Shown here: positions 9,792-18,191 of the stretch, in pieces | Layout: every line of letters begins with the position of its first letter | Numbering within the stretch: position 1 is the first letter of the stretch | NCBI GenBank assembly: GCA_031425195.1 | Contig: JANPIX010000009.1 | Span: forward strand, 124,001-188,000 | Length of the DNA stretch: 64,000 bases | Direction: 5' to 3' | DNA from: JANPIX01 sp031425195 | GTDB taxonomy: Bacteria; Pseudomonadota; Alphaproteobacteria; Rhodobacterales; Rhodobacteraceae | Program-made: the position numbers and the translations under genes | Notes under the pieces: generated by a model | Databases searched by the model: none | Seen by the model: only the letters and a program-made list of their open reading frames with translations | What the model was told of the DNA's origin: nothing

Positions 9792-10133
9792 ATGGCCAAT
9801 CACATCACGATCACGCCTGCGACGGGAACCTATGTGATCCGCGCGGGGGGTGCTGTCATCGGTGAAACATCCCGCGCGCTTGAACTGCGCGAGGGCGGTT
9901 CTGCCCCGGTTGTCTATGTGCCGCGCGACGACGTTGCGATGGCCTTTCTGGACCGGTCCACCCGGCAGACAACTTGCCCGCACAAGGGCGTGGCAAATTA
10001 TTATTCGGTGGTGCTGCCCGCCGGGCGGCTTGAAAACGTGATCTGGACCTATGAAACGCCCAAGGCGGATGTTGCGGCCATTGCCGGGCATCTGGCGTTT
10101 TACACCGATCAGGTGACAGTCGAGCGCGCCTAG
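9792..10133 (+). CDS. DUF427 domain-containing protein
   Basis: 113 residues from ATG 9792, with GGGGAA nine bases upstream. It shows the DUF427 pattern: a beta-rich chain with VVYVPRDDVAMAFLDRS, then TTCPHKGVANYYSV and ENVIWTYETPKADVAAIAGHLAFY. The family has a small beta-tent-like fold; its function is unknown. The conserved Cys-Pro-His-Lys-Gly stretch suggests a ligand or metal site, which is inference. It stands between the aminopeptidase gene and the convergent sufE-like gene. Confidence 0.88.
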   Translation: MANHITITPATGTYVIRAGGAVIGETSRALELREGGSAPVVYVPRDDVAMAFLDRSTRQTTCPHKGVANYYSVVLPAGRLENVIWTYETPKADVAAIAGHLAFYTDQVTVERA

Positions 10134-10134
10134 A

Positions 10135-10563
10135 TCAGGCCCCTGCCCGTTCGGCCACAGCCTCGGCCGCCAGACGGCGGATGCGTTCCACCATGGCGCG
10201 CACGCCGTTTGACCGTTGCCCCGAAAGATGGTCGTGCAGGCCAAGGCGGCCAAGTTCGGCCGGCGCATCGACCCCTGCCACCTCATCCACCGGCACGCCG
10301 GCATAAAGCGCGTGCAGAAGGGCGATAAGCCCGCGCACGATCATTGCGTCGCTGTCGCCGCCGAAATCCACTGCATCGTTGTCAAACTGCGGTCGCAGCC
10401 AGACCTGGCTGGCGCAGCCATCCACCTTGAAGGCGGGCACCTTGAACGCGTCGTCAAGCGGCGGCATCGCCTTGCCCAGATCGATCAGGTATCGGTAGCG
10501 ATCTTCCCAATCGTCCAGAAAGGCAAAGGTTTCCGCGATTTCTTCAAAGGCGGCAGTTGCCAT
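10135..10563 (-). CDS. sufE: SufE family sulfur-acceptor protein
   Basis: 142 residues. SufE takes the persulfide sulfur from the cysteine desulfurase SufS and passes it to the SufBCD scaffold for Fe-S cluster assembly. The acceptor cysteine sits in VDGCASQVWL (about residues 48-57), and the flanking pattern (FLDDWEDRYRYLIDLGK, LHALYAGVPVDEV) is typical. The length is normal for the family. The other suf genes are not nearby, which is common for the stand-alone SufE of this order. The stop codon lies one base from the stop of the convergent DUF427 gene. Confidence 0.93.
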   Translation of the reverse strand: MATAAFEEIAETFAFLDDWEDRYRYLIDLGKAMPPLDDAFKVPAFKVDGCASQVWLRPQFDNDAVDFGGDSDAMIVRGLIALLHALYAGVPVDEVAGVDAPAELGRLGLHDHLSGQRSNGVRAMVERIRRLAAEAVAERAGA

Positions 10564-10685
10564 GGGGATCTTCCTTCTGTTCGTCTGATAGGTAGGGTGA
10601 CACGGCCATAACGTCCAGTGCGGTGCGCCTTTTCAAACTGCCGCTGATCGGTTACCCAAGCAACAGCACGATACGAGGAACCGCG

Positions 10686-11147
10686 ATGAAATTGCCCCTG
10701 ATGGCTGCACTGACGTTGACGCTGGCCCTGTCGGCCTGCGGCGGGCTTCGCGAGTCGCGCCTTAATCCGATGAACTGGTTCGGACGATCACAGGCGGTGG
10801 CCCCGGTGGCGTTGCTGTCGTCGGTTGACCAGCCCGATCCACGGCCGCTTGTCGAACAGGTGGTGTCGATGTCGGTGGAGCCGATGCCGGGCGGCGCCAT
10901 TGTGCGCGCCACGGGACTGCCTCCAACACAGGGCTATTGGCGCGGCGAACTTGTTGCGCGGGACGTGGATGAACAGGGGCGGCTGATCTATGATTTCAGG
11001 ATCGTGCCACCGCCTGCGCCGACCCGCGTTTCGACTCCGTTTTCGCGCGAGGTGACGGTGGCCGAGTTCCTGTCGAACCAGAAACTTGAGGAAATCACGC
11101 AGATCAGCGTTCAGGGCCAGTTGAACGCCCGGTCTGCCGCACGCTGA
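10686..11147 (+). CDS. small outer-membrane-type lipoprotein, unknown function
   Basis: 153 residues from ATG 10686 (GAGGA upstream). A short signal peptide ends in the lipobox LSAC with Cys19, so lipidation is expected. The mature part is soluble, with Pro-rich stretches (RIVPPPAPTRVSTPFSR) and a C-terminal segment ISVQGQLNARSAAR. Similar small lipoproteins are found next to RNase D and purine genes in this order but have no assigned role. It is convergent with the RNase D gene, five bases apart. Confidence 0.75.
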   Translation: MKLPLMAALTLTLALSACGGLRESRLNPMNWFGRSQAVAPVALLSSVDQPDPRPLVEQVVSMSVEPMPGGAIVRATGLPPTQGYWRGELVARDVDEQGRLIYDFRIVPPPAPTRVSTPFSREVTVAEFLSNQKLEEITQISVQGQLNARSAAR

Positions 11148-11152
11148 ACGGG

Positions 11153-12307
11153 TTACAGCCGAACGATCCGAACGTCATTGCCTTTGGCCGACAGCGCGAT
11201 TTCGCCGCGACACAGCCGCATCGCATCTTCGCCAAAGGCTTCAAGCCGCCAGCCCTGCATCAGGGGCAGGTCGCGTTCGCCTGCCGCAATGGCATCAAGG
11301 TCTGACGTCGATGCGATCAGGCGCGCCGCGACGCCCAGACTTTCCGCCTTGGCCTTCAGCAGAACGCGCAGCAGATCGGCCAGCGCCGGGTTGACCTGCA
11401 ACTGTTCGCGGCTGAGATCGGGCTTTGGCATTTCGTCGGGCTTCATCTCCAGCCCCTCTTTCACGGCGGCAAGGATGCCGTCGGCAATCTCGCCACGCCG
11501 GGCCTCGCGCAGAAGCAGGCGCGATTTGCCCAGATCGTCGTGGTTCAGGGGCCGGGTGGAGGCGAGTTCCAGCAGGGCGTCGTCTTTCAGCACGCGCGAG
11601 CGGGGGATGTTCTGGATCTGCGCATGACGTTCGCGGAACCGGGCCAGCGCCTTGACCATGGCCAGAAACCGGCCGGAGTTGGTGCGGGTCTTGATCCGCT
11701 GCCATGCCTCGTCCGGTTCCACGGTATAGGTGGCGGGGTCATTCAGGATGGCCAGTTCCTCGGCCACCCATTTCTGGCGGCCGTTCTTGGCGATCTGCGC
11801 GGCCAGGCTTTCATAGACCAGCCGAAGATGCGTCACGTCGGCCAGCGCGTATTCCTTTTGCGCGTCGGTCAGGGGGCGGCGCGACCAATCGGTAAAGCGG
11901 CTTGTCTTGTCCAGATTTTCGCGGGCGATCTTCTTGACCAGCGTTTCATACCCGACCTGTTCACCGTAGCCGCAGACCATGGCGGCGATTTGCGTGTCGA
12001 ACAGGGGGTCAGGCAGGCTGTTGCCTTCGACGAAGAAGATTTCCAGATCCTGCCGGGCGGCGTGAAACACCTTGACCGTCGCCTTGTGGCGAAACAGATC
12101 GTACAGCGGTTCAAGCGACATCCCTTCGCCCTCGATGGGGTCGACCAGAACCGCCTCGCCCTCGCCGGGGAGGGCCATCTGGATCAGGCAAAGCTTTGCC
12201 CAATAGGTGCGTTCGCGCAAAAACTCGGTGTCGATGGTGACATAGGGCTGGGTTTTTGCGAGCGCACAGTAGTCAGCAAGATCTTCCGTCGTCGTGATAG
12301 TGCGCAT
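11153..12307 (-). CDS. rnd: ribonuclease D
   Basis: 384 residues. RNase D is a 3'-5' exoribonuclease that trims tRNA and other stable RNA 3' ends. DEDD exonuclease residues are visible: Asp and Glu in TIDTEFLRERTYW, Asp in AARQDLEIF, and Tyr with Asp in KEYALADVTHLR. A helical HRDC region follows (RHAQIQNIPRSRVLKDDALLEL split over about 225-250), with a second helical domain at the C-terminus. The length is typical. It appears monocistronic. Confidence 0.95.
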   Translation of the reverse strand: MRTITTTEDLADYCALAKTQPYVTIDTEFLRERTYWAKLCLIQMALPGEGEAVLVDPIEGEGMSLEPLYDLFRHKATVKVFHAARQDLEIFFVEGNSLPDPLFDTQIAAMVCGYGEQVGYETLVKKIARENLDKTSRFTDWSRRPLTDAQKEYALADVTHLRLVYESLAAQIAKNGRQKWVAEELAILNDPATYTVEPDEAWQRIKTRTNSGRFLAMVKALARFRERHAQIQNIPRSRVLKDDALLELASTRPLNHDDLGKSRLLLREARRGEIADGILAAVKEGLEMKPDEMPKPDLSREQLQVNPALADLLRVLLKAKAESLGVAARLIASTSDLDAIAAGERDLPLMQGWRLEAFGEDAMRLCRGEIALSAKGNDVRIVRL

Positions 12308-12522
12308 GCGTCCCGCCCGATTGGCCCACGCGGGGGCCTCCCGCTCATTGGCGAACGCTAGGGCAGCCAGGCGAAAAAGGAAAGCCCAAGGATGGGGAAA
12401 GGTGGGGGGTGTGGTTTTGTCACTGGAGTGTCGTGCCTTTGCGCAAGGCCGAGGTGCAGCATTGTTGCAATCACATTTGTCGGAATGGGCTGCGCGCGCG
12501 TTTGGCAGCGGCGGGTGTCGTG

Positions 12523-13110
12523 TCAGATATGCAGAACGCCGGGCGTGCCGCTGGCAAAACGGCGCAGGACGGCGGGGTAAAGCACATGTTCCTGCGCCAG
12601 CACGCGGTCGGCCAGCGTATCGGCGGTGTCGTGGGGAAGGACGGGAACCCGCGCCTGCCCCAAGATCGGCCCTGCGTCGAGTTCGGCGGTCACCTGATGG
12701 ACCGTGCAGCCCGCCTGCGCATCGCCCGCGTCAAGGGCGCGCTGATGGGTGTGCAGGCCGGGATATAGGGGGAGAAGCGACGGGTGGATGTTGAGCATCC
12801 GCCCGGCAAACCGGGTCACGAAACCCGGGGTCAGGATGCGCATGAACCCGGCAAGGCACAGGATGTCGGGTTCTGCGGCCAGCAGGGGGGCAAGAAGCGC
12901 CGCTTCGAACGTGGCGCGATCCTTGCCGAAGGTGCGGTGGTCCACGGTTGCAGTTGGAATGCCCAGCGCCGCCGCCCGCTGCAATCCGGGCGCGTCGGGC
13001 ACATTCGACAGGACCAGAGCAGGGCGGGCCGGATGATCGCCCGTCATGGACCGCACCAGTGCGAGCATGTTGGAGCCACCCCCGGAGATCAGGATGGCCA
13101 CCCGTTTCAC
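12523..13110 (-). CDS. purN: phosphoribosylglycinamide formyltransferase PurN
   Basis: 195 residues. PurN transfers the formyl group of 10-formyl-THF to GAR in step three of purine synthesis. Seen: the nucleotide-binding start VAILISGGGSNMLAL, the catalytic region RMLNIHPSLLPLYPGLHTH with Asn/His, and the active-site Asp in QVTAELDAGPILGQ. The start is GTG at 13110, overlapping the purM stop by three bases; an alternative longer frame starts inside purM and is rejected. purM and purN form a translationally coupled pair. Confidence 0.95.
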   Translation of the reverse strand: MKRVAILISGGGSNMLALVRSMTGDHPARPALVLSNVPDAPGLQRAAALGIPTATVDHRTFGKDRATFEAALLAPLLAAEPDILCLAGFMRILTPGFVTRFAGRMLNIHPSLLPLYPGLHTHQRALDAGDAQAGCTVHQVTAELDAGPILGQARVPVLPHDTADTLADRVLAQEHVLYPAVLRRFASGTPGVLHI

Positions 13111-14156
13111 AGCAGGGTGCCCCGGTAGATGACCCCCTGCCCCGCCACGACCTGGCCAAGCTGCGTGACCGTTTCGCCCGCCGTTTCCAGATGGGCGGTG
13201 ATGTCCGCCGCGCGGTCTGCCGCAACCACTAGGATCATGCCGATGCCACAGTTGAAGGTCTTGAGCAGTTCCGGTTCGGACATGTTGGCCGTGTTGGCCA
13301 GCCAGCGGAAAACGGGCGGCAGCGTCCACGCCCCAAGGTCGATCTGGCAGGCCAGACCTTCGGGCAGAACGCGGGGCGGGTTTTCGGTCAATCCGCCGCC
13401 TGTGATATGGGCCAGCGCGTGCACGCCGCCCATCCGCACCGCCGACAGGGCTGGTTTTACATAAAGCCGCGTTGGTGCAAGCAGCGCCTGCCCCAGCGTG
13501 CCGCCGCCAAAGGGTGACGCCGCATCCCAGCCAAGGCCCGACAATTCCACCACCCTGCGCACAAAGCTGTAGCCGTTGGAATGAACGCCGTTTGACGCCA
13601 GCCCAAGGATCACATCGCCTTCGGCCACGCCAGATGGCAGATCAGACCCCCGTTCCATCGCACCCACGGCAAACCCCGCGAGGTCAAAGTCACCGCCGTG
13701 ATACATGCCGGGCATTTCCGCCGTTTCGCCGCCGATCAGGGCACAGCCGCTGTCGGCGCAGCCCTGTGCGATGCCGGTGATGATCCGGGTTGCCTGATCA
13801 AGGTCAAGTTTGCCGGTGGCGAAATAGTCAAGAAAAAACAAGGGCTCGGCCCCCTGACAGACCAGATCGTTGACGCACATGGCGACAAGGTCGATGCCGA
13901 TGGTGTCGACGTTGCCGGTGTCGATGGCGATGCGCAATTTGGTGCCCACGCCGTCGGTGGCCGCAACCAGAATGGGGTCGGAATAGCCTGCGCCCTTCAG
14001 ATCGAACAGCGCGCCAAAGCCGCCCAGCCCCGACATTGTGCCCGCCCGCCGCGTGGCCGCTGCCGCAGGCTTGATCCGTTCCACAAGGGCGTTGCCCGCG
14101 TCGATATCCACACCGGCATCGGCATAGGTCAATCCGTTTTTGCCATCAGTCGTCAT
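13107..14156 (-). CDS. purM: phosphoribosylformylglycinamidine cyclo-ligase PurM
   Basis: 349 residues from ATG 14156, preceded by a G-rich SD (TGGGGG). PurM (AIR synthetase) closes the imidazole ring in purine synthesis using ATP. Signatures: LTYADAGVDIDAGNALVERI at the N-terminus, ATDGVGTKLRIA, the metal/phosphate loop DLVAMCVNDLVCQGAEPLFF, and IGGETAEMPGMY. The length matches the family. It forms an operon with purN. Confidence 0.96.
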   Translation of the reverse strand: MTTDGKNGLTYADAGVDIDAGNALVERIKPAAAATRRAGTMSGLGGFGALFDLKGAGYSDPILVAATDGVGTKLRIAIDTGNVDTIGIDLVAMCVNDLVCQGAEPLFFLDYFATGKLDLDQATRIITGIAQGCADSGCALIGGETAEMPGMYHGGDFDLAGFAVGAMERGSDLPSGVAEGDVILGLASNGVHSNGYSFVRRVVELSGLGWDAASPFGGGTLGQALLAPTRLYVKPALSAVRMGGVHALAHITGGGLTENPPRVLPEGLACQIDLGAWTLPPVFRWLANTANMSEPELLKTFNCGIGMILVVAADRAADITAHLETAGETVTQLGQVVAGQGVIYRGTLL

Positions 14157-14304
14157 TGCCAACCCCCAGACGCGAACCCTGCACGGCCTTTATGGCAATC
14201 CGTGCGGGTTGAAAAGCCCGTGACCTGCGGCGTGGCCCGGCAGGATCGACAGGCGCGGCCCCGCTTGACCCCGCCCGCCCCTTTGCCTATTCCCCGTCGA
14301 TACT

Positions 14305-14381
14305 GGGTCTGTAGCTCAACTGGTTAGAGCAGGGCGCTCATAACGCCTTGGTTGGGGGTTCGAGTCCCTCCGGACCTACCA
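14305..14381 (+). tRNA. tRNA with CAT anticodon (Met or lysidine-modified Ile2)
   Basis: A 77-base cloverleaf: acceptor GGGTCTG with CGGACCT, D arm GCTC/GAGC, anticodon stem GGGCG/CGCCT with loop CTCATAA (anticodon CAT at 14339-14341), T arm with GGTTCGAGTCC, discriminator A and an encoded CCA. It is not an initiator, because the acceptor starts with a G-T pair rather than a C-A mismatch and the anticodon stem lacks three G-C pairs. The variable loop TTGGT resembles tRNA-Ile2 (CAU) more than elongator Met, but the identity is not settled by sequence alone. Confidence 0.95.
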
Positions 14382-15344
14382 TTATTCGCACAGGCGGAAT
14401 TCGGGCAGGAAGCCCTGCAGCATTCCCGGCAGTTGTGCGCGGCCCGGCCCTGCGACGATGACCACAAGGCGGCTTTTACGGTCTTGACCCGACCAGCCTT
14501 CGCGGCGTTCTACCGGGCTGCTGAGGTGCTGCACGGTGTGAAAGATGGCGGGGCCTGTTGCACCCGTCAGGTGCACCACCGCCTTGAGGCGCAAAAGATC
14601 GGGGCCGAAGGAATGTTGGACCGCGCCGATGGCCATGTGCATCACACGGTCATCTATCGGATCGTCCGCTTCGAATGCGAAGGCCTGCACGTCGCCGGAA
14701 TGGGACGGGCCAGGGCCTGGTGCCGGGCGCGCGCCCATGCCGTCGCCGGGCGCGAACACATCGGCGGGCGTCACATCCTCGGCCAGCCGCAGCCGCGCCG
14801 TGGGGTTGGCACCGGCGAGGGCAACGCGCAGCGCCATGGATTGCGCCGGGTTGGCAAGTTCGGTTTTCGACAGGATCAGAAGATCGGCCACGCCCACCTG
14901 ACGCCGCGCCTCGGCGTGACGGTCAAGGGTTGCGGCCCCGTGCACGGTATCAACCACGGTGACCACGCTGTTCAGGCGGAAGGCCCCCAGCATCATGTCG
15001 TTCGTCATGAAGGTTTGCAGCACGGGCAGCGGATCAGCCAGACCGGTGGTTTCGACCACAACGCGCGAGAATGCGGGCCCGCGCCCCGATTCAGCGTCGT
15101 CCAGCAGGCGGAGCAGCGTGAGGCGGATATCGCCCGAGGTGGTGCAGCACAGGCAGCCCGTGGACGTGGCAAAGGCCGTGCCGTCGGCGCGTTCGACAAG
15201 TGTGCCGTCAATGTCGACGGCCCCCAGTTCATTGACGATGACGGCGGTATCGGCAAACCCCGGCCCGGCCATCAGGCGGTTGAGGAGGGTGGTTTTTCCG
15301 GCACCGAGAAAGCCTGTCAGAATGGTTACGGGAATGGCCGTCAT
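14382..15344 (-). CDS. CobW-like G3E GTPase, third gene of the cobO operon
   Basis: 320 residues of the COG0523 family of metal-chaperone GTPases. P-loop GFLGAGKTT at 11-19, the metal-binding GCLCC at 63-67 (CxCC), ETTGL switch motif and SKTE nucleotide-base motif are visible. It is the last gene of cobO-cobQ-cobW-like on the minus strand, overlapping cobQ by four bases, so a role in cobalt delivery or sensing is plausible but unproven. It is clearly diverged from the second CobW at 18184. Its stop codon directly abuts the CCA end of the opposite-strand tRNA. Confidence 0.88.
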   Translation of the reverse strand: MTAIPVTILTGFLGAGKTTLLNRLMAGPGFADTAVIVNELGAVDIDGTLVERADGTAFATSTGCLCCTTSGDIRLTLLRLLDDAESGRGPAFSRVVVETTGLADPLPVLQTFMTNDMMLGAFRLNSVVTVVDTVHGAATLDRHAEARRQVGVADLLILSKTELANPAQSMALRVALAGANPTARLRLAEDVTPADVFAPGDGMGARPAPGPGPSHSGDVQAFAFEADDPIDDRVMHMAIGAVQHSFGPDLLRLKAVVHLTGATGPAIFHTVQHLSSPVERREGWSGQDRKSRLVVIVAGPGRAQLPGMLQGFLPEFRLCE

Positions 15345-16831
15345 ACCCTGACCCCGGCAAGCGCGAACAGCCCCGGCACATCGACATGGGTTTCAAGGTG
15401 GCGGGCCAGCGCATCCAGTGTGGCGTCCACGCCGGCGCTGTAGGCGGTGGCGACAGTCGGTGGCGCGCCGAGTGTCGTCAGGAAGGCCTGACGAAAGTCG
15501 TCATCTGCGAACATGCCGTGCAGATAGCTGCCCATTACCCTGCCGTCCGGTGACACCGCGCCTTCGGGAGTGCCCTCGATGCGGGCAAAGGGGCGGGTGC
15601 AGCCCTGCCCCGAGGTGCGTCCGATGTGAATTTCGTATCCTTCCATGATGCAGCCCGTGGCCACATGTTCGGCCCGTGTCCGGGTCAGCCGCTTGTCGCC
15701 CGTCATAACTGTTTCGACGTCCAGAAGGCCAAGGCCTGCCATTTCGCCCGCCGGTCCTTCGATGCCGTCAGGATCGCGGACGATGTGGCCCAGCATCTGA
15801 TAGCCGCCGCAGATGCCCAAGACGCGCCCGCCGCGCCGGACGTGCGCCGCGAGATCCACGTCCCAGCCTTGCGCGCGCAGGAAGGCAAGGTCGCCGCGTG
15901 TGGATTTTGAGCCGGGGATGATCACCAGATCGCAGTCGCCCGGCAGCACCTCGCCCGGGCGCAGGATGCTGACGCTGACGCCCGGTTCCTGGGCCAAAGG
16001 GTCGAGATCGTCGAAATTGGCGATGCGCGACAGGCCAAGGCAGACGACCCGGTAGCCGCCGGTGCCGCGTGTCGCGGGCAAGTCAAGGGCGTCTTCGGCG
16101 GGCAGGCGGTGCGCCTCGGCGAAATAGGGGACAACGCCAAAGCCGGGCCACCCGGTGCGGTTTGCGATCAGGGCATAGCCGTTGTCGAACAGGCGCGGAT
16201 CGCCGCGGAACTTGTTGATGAGAAAGCCCCGGATCATTGCGGCATCGTCGGGATCAAGAACCGCGAGCGTGCCGACCATCTGTGCGATGACCCCGCCGCG
16301 ATCAATGTCGCCGACCAGCACCACGGGCACGTCTGCGGCGCGGGCAAAGCCCATGTTGGCGATGTCGTTGGCGCGCAGGTTCACCTCGGCGGGGCTGCCG
16401 GCCCCTTCGACGATCACGAGGTCATGCCGGGCGGTCAGCCGGTGGAAACTTTCCAGAACAGGGGCCATCAGGCTGGGCTTCAGCGCGGCGAAATCGGCGG
16501 CGCGCACCGTGGCGATGCGGCGGCCGTGCACGACCACCTGCGAGCCGGTTTCCGATTCGGGTTTCAGCAGGACCGGGTTCATGTCGGTATGGGCATCCAG
16601 CCCGCAGGCCCAGGCCTGCAGCGCCTGTGCGCGGCCGATTTCGCCACCGTCCACCGTCACCGCCGCGTTGTTCGACATGTTCTGCGGTTTGAAGGGGGCG
16701 ACCGACAGGCCGCGCAACCGGGCAGCGCGGCACAGGCCCGCCACCAGCAGCGATTTGCCGACGTTGGACCCGGCACCCTGAATCATCAGGGCGCGCGAGG
16801 GGACCGCACCGGGCCGGTCAGGGGGCGTCAT
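15341..16831 (-). CDS. cobQ: cobyric acid synthase CobQ
   Basis: 496 residues. CobQ amidates adenosylcobyrinic acid a,c-diamide at the b, d, e and g carboxylates using glutamine and ATP. The N-terminal ATP domain starts with a P-loop-like GAGSNVGKSLL followed by PFKPQNMSNNAAV. The C-terminal class I-type glutaminase shows GICGGYQMLG with the nucleophile Cys and GSYLHGMF with the His. Its start directly follows the cobO stop, and its stop overlaps the next gene by four bases. Confidence 0.96.
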   Translation of the reverse strand: MTPPDRPGAVPSRALMIQGAGSNVGKSLLVAGLCRAARLRGLSVAPFKPQNMSNNAAVTVDGGEIGRAQALQAWACGLDAHTDMNPVLLKPESETGSQVVVHGRRIATVRAADFAALKPSLMAPVLESFHRLTARHDLVIVEGAGSPAEVNLRANDIANMGFARAADVPVVLVGDIDRGGVIAQMVGTLAVLDPDDAAMIRGFLINKFRGDPRLFDNGYALIANRTGWPGFGVVPYFAEAHRLPAEDALDLPATRGTGGYRVVCLGLSRIANFDDLDPLAQEPGVSVSILRPGEVLPGDCDLVIIPGSKSTRGDLAFLRAQGWDVDLAAHVRRGGRVLGICGGYQMLGHIVRDPDGIEGPAGEMAGLGLLDVETVMTGDKRLTRTRAEHVATGCIMEGYEIHIGRTSGQGCTRPFARIEGTPEGAVSPDGRVMGSYLHGMFADDDFRQAFLTTLGAPPTVATAYSAGVDATLDALARHLETHVDVPGLFALAGVRV

Positions 16832-17473
16832 TCAGAATTCCACACCCTTCTGCGCCTTGACCCCGCCCCGGAACGGATGCTTGATCAGGGTCATTTCCGT
16901 GACCAGATCGGCAATGTCGATCAGCGGCTCCTTCGCGTTGCGACCGGTCAGGCATACATGGGTCAGCGGCGGCTTTTCGTCCTGCAGGAAGGCCACAACC
17001 TCGGCCACGTCAAGATAGTCATAGCGCAGGGCGATGTTGATTTCGTCGAGCAGGACAAAGCGGATGTTGGGGTCGCGGATCAGATCCTTGGCCTTTTCCC
17101 AGCCTTTGCGAGCCATTTCCACATCGCGGGCGCGATCCTGCGTTTCCCAGGTGAAGCCTTCGCCCATGGCGTGAAACTGGCACAGATCGGCGAAATTCGC
17201 CTCGATCATCCGACGTTCGCCCGTGTCCCATGCGCCCTTGATGAACTGCACCACGGCGCAGGGCATCCCGTGCGCGATGCAGCGCAGGATCATGCCAAAG
17301 CCGCTGGAAGATTTGCCCTTGCCCGCGCCAGTGTGGACGATGATCAGTCCGCGTTCGCCTTCCTTGGTGGCCATGATGCGGTCGCGCGCGGCTTTCTTCT
17401 TGGCCATCTTGGTGGCGTGGCGGGCGTCGGTCGCGTCTGCGTCTGGGGGGCCGGTGTCGTTTACGTCTGTCAT
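16832..17473 (-). CDS. cobO: cob(I)yrinic acid a,c-diamide adenosyltransferase CobO
   Basis: 213 residues from ATG 17473, with GTGAGGA upstream. CobO attaches the 5'-deoxyadenosyl group of ATP to the reduced cobalt of the corrin. The modified P-loop HTGAGKGKSSSGFGM near residues 47-61, FIKGAWDTGERR and LLDEINIALRYDYLD are diagnostic of the CobA/CobO/BtuR family. It is the first gene of a minus-strand operon. Its promoter must lie in the 330-base divergent region that encodes a riboswitch on the other strand. Confidence 0.95.
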   Translation of the reverse strand: MTDVNDTGPPDADATDARHATKMAKKKAARDRIMATKEGERGLIIVHTGAGKGKSSSGFGMILRCIAHGMPCAVVQFIKGAWDTGERRMIEANFADLCQFHAMGEGFTWETQDRARDVEMARKGWEKAKDLIRDPNIRFVLLDEINIALRYDYLDVAEVVAFLQDEKPPLTHVCLTGRNAKEPLIDIADLVTEMTLIKHPFRGGVKAQKGVEF

Positions 17474-17528
17474 CTGCCGGTCCTCACCTTGACATTCAGG
17501 GGCGATCATGGGCCTGTGGCGCATGCAT

Positions 17529-17716
17529 TGGTGCCTGATTTATGTCAGGTGAAAAGGGAATGCGACAGGCATTGCGACGCATCACGCGCCGTTTCGCCAA
17601 AGCGCAGCCGCCCCCGCGACCGTGACCGGAGAGGACCCATGCCACTGGTGCAAACCGGGAAGGCAGGGTCCGGGGGGAAACCCGCTCTGCAAGCCGGGAG
17701 ACCTGCCAGCGCACCA
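17529..17716 (+). promoter_or_regulatory. cobalamin riboswitch (B12 box) upstream of DUF1636-cobW-cobN
   Basis: Conserved blocks occur in the canonical order: GGTGAAAAGGGAATGC, the B12-box region CAGCCGCCCCCGCGACCGTG, GCCACTG with GGGAAGGC, and AAGCCGGGAGACCTGCC. P1 can form between GGTGC (17530-17534) and GCACC (17711-17715). Downstream, CCCTT at 17761-17765 can pair with AAGGG (17792-17796), the Shine-Dalgarno of the first gene, suggesting translational control. That pairing is inference. Confidence 0.93.
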
Positions 17717-17804
17717 CAATACGGGCGGACGGGGTGTTCCGCGACCGGCAGGGGTTTGCCCCCTTCGGCTGCTGCCCCCGCTTTGCCCTGCAAGGGATGA
17801 CACC

Positions 17805-18191
17805 ATGGCGGCTGCGGCAACTCTTTACGTCTGCCTGACCTGCAAAGGACAGGGCGAGGCCGACCCCGACGCCCCCCGCCCCGGCGCGCGGCTGTTTGCC
17901 GATTTGCAGGCGGGGCATGTCGCGTCTGATTTGGCGGCCACCTTTATCGTCAAGGGTGTTGAATGCCTTTCGGCTTGCCAGACGGGGTGTAGCGTGGCCC
18001 TTTCGGCACCGGGCAAGTGGACCTATGTTTATGGTCGCCTTGACCCGGCGCAACACGTTGACGCGATCCTGTCGGGGGCTGCACTTTATGCGCAATCGCC
18101 CGACGGCATCGTGCCCTGGCGCAGCCGTCCCGAAATCTTTCGCAAGCAATCCATTGCCCGCATACCCCCGCAGGAGACCGCAGATGAATGA
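17805..18191 (+). CDS. DUF1636 family (2Fe-2S/metal-binding-like) protein
   Basis: 128 residues from ATG 17805, with AAGGGA at a good distance. The DUF1636 cysteine pattern is visible: YVCLTCKGQGE (CxxC at about 9-12) and ECLSACQTGCSVA (Cys-x3-Cys-x3-Cys near 50-58), followed by GKWTYVYG. The spacing recalls thioredoxin-like [2Fe-2S] ferredoxins, so cluster or metal binding is likely. It is the first gene behind the cobalamin riboswitch and overlaps cobW by eight bases, so a role in cobalt handling or corrin chemistry is inferred. A paralogue lies at 30897. Confidence 0.82.
   Translation: MAAAATLYVCLTCKGQGEADPDAPRPGARLFADLQAGHVASDLAATFIVKGVECLSACQTGCSVALSAPGKWTYVYGRLDPAQHVDAILSGAALYAQSPDGIVPWRSRPEIFRKQSIARIPPQETADE

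Noticed and set aside
14305..14381. tRNA as an integration site with a genomic island next to it
   Set aside because: No integrase, no direct repeat of the tRNA 3' end was noticed, and both sides are core housekeeping or cobalamin genes.
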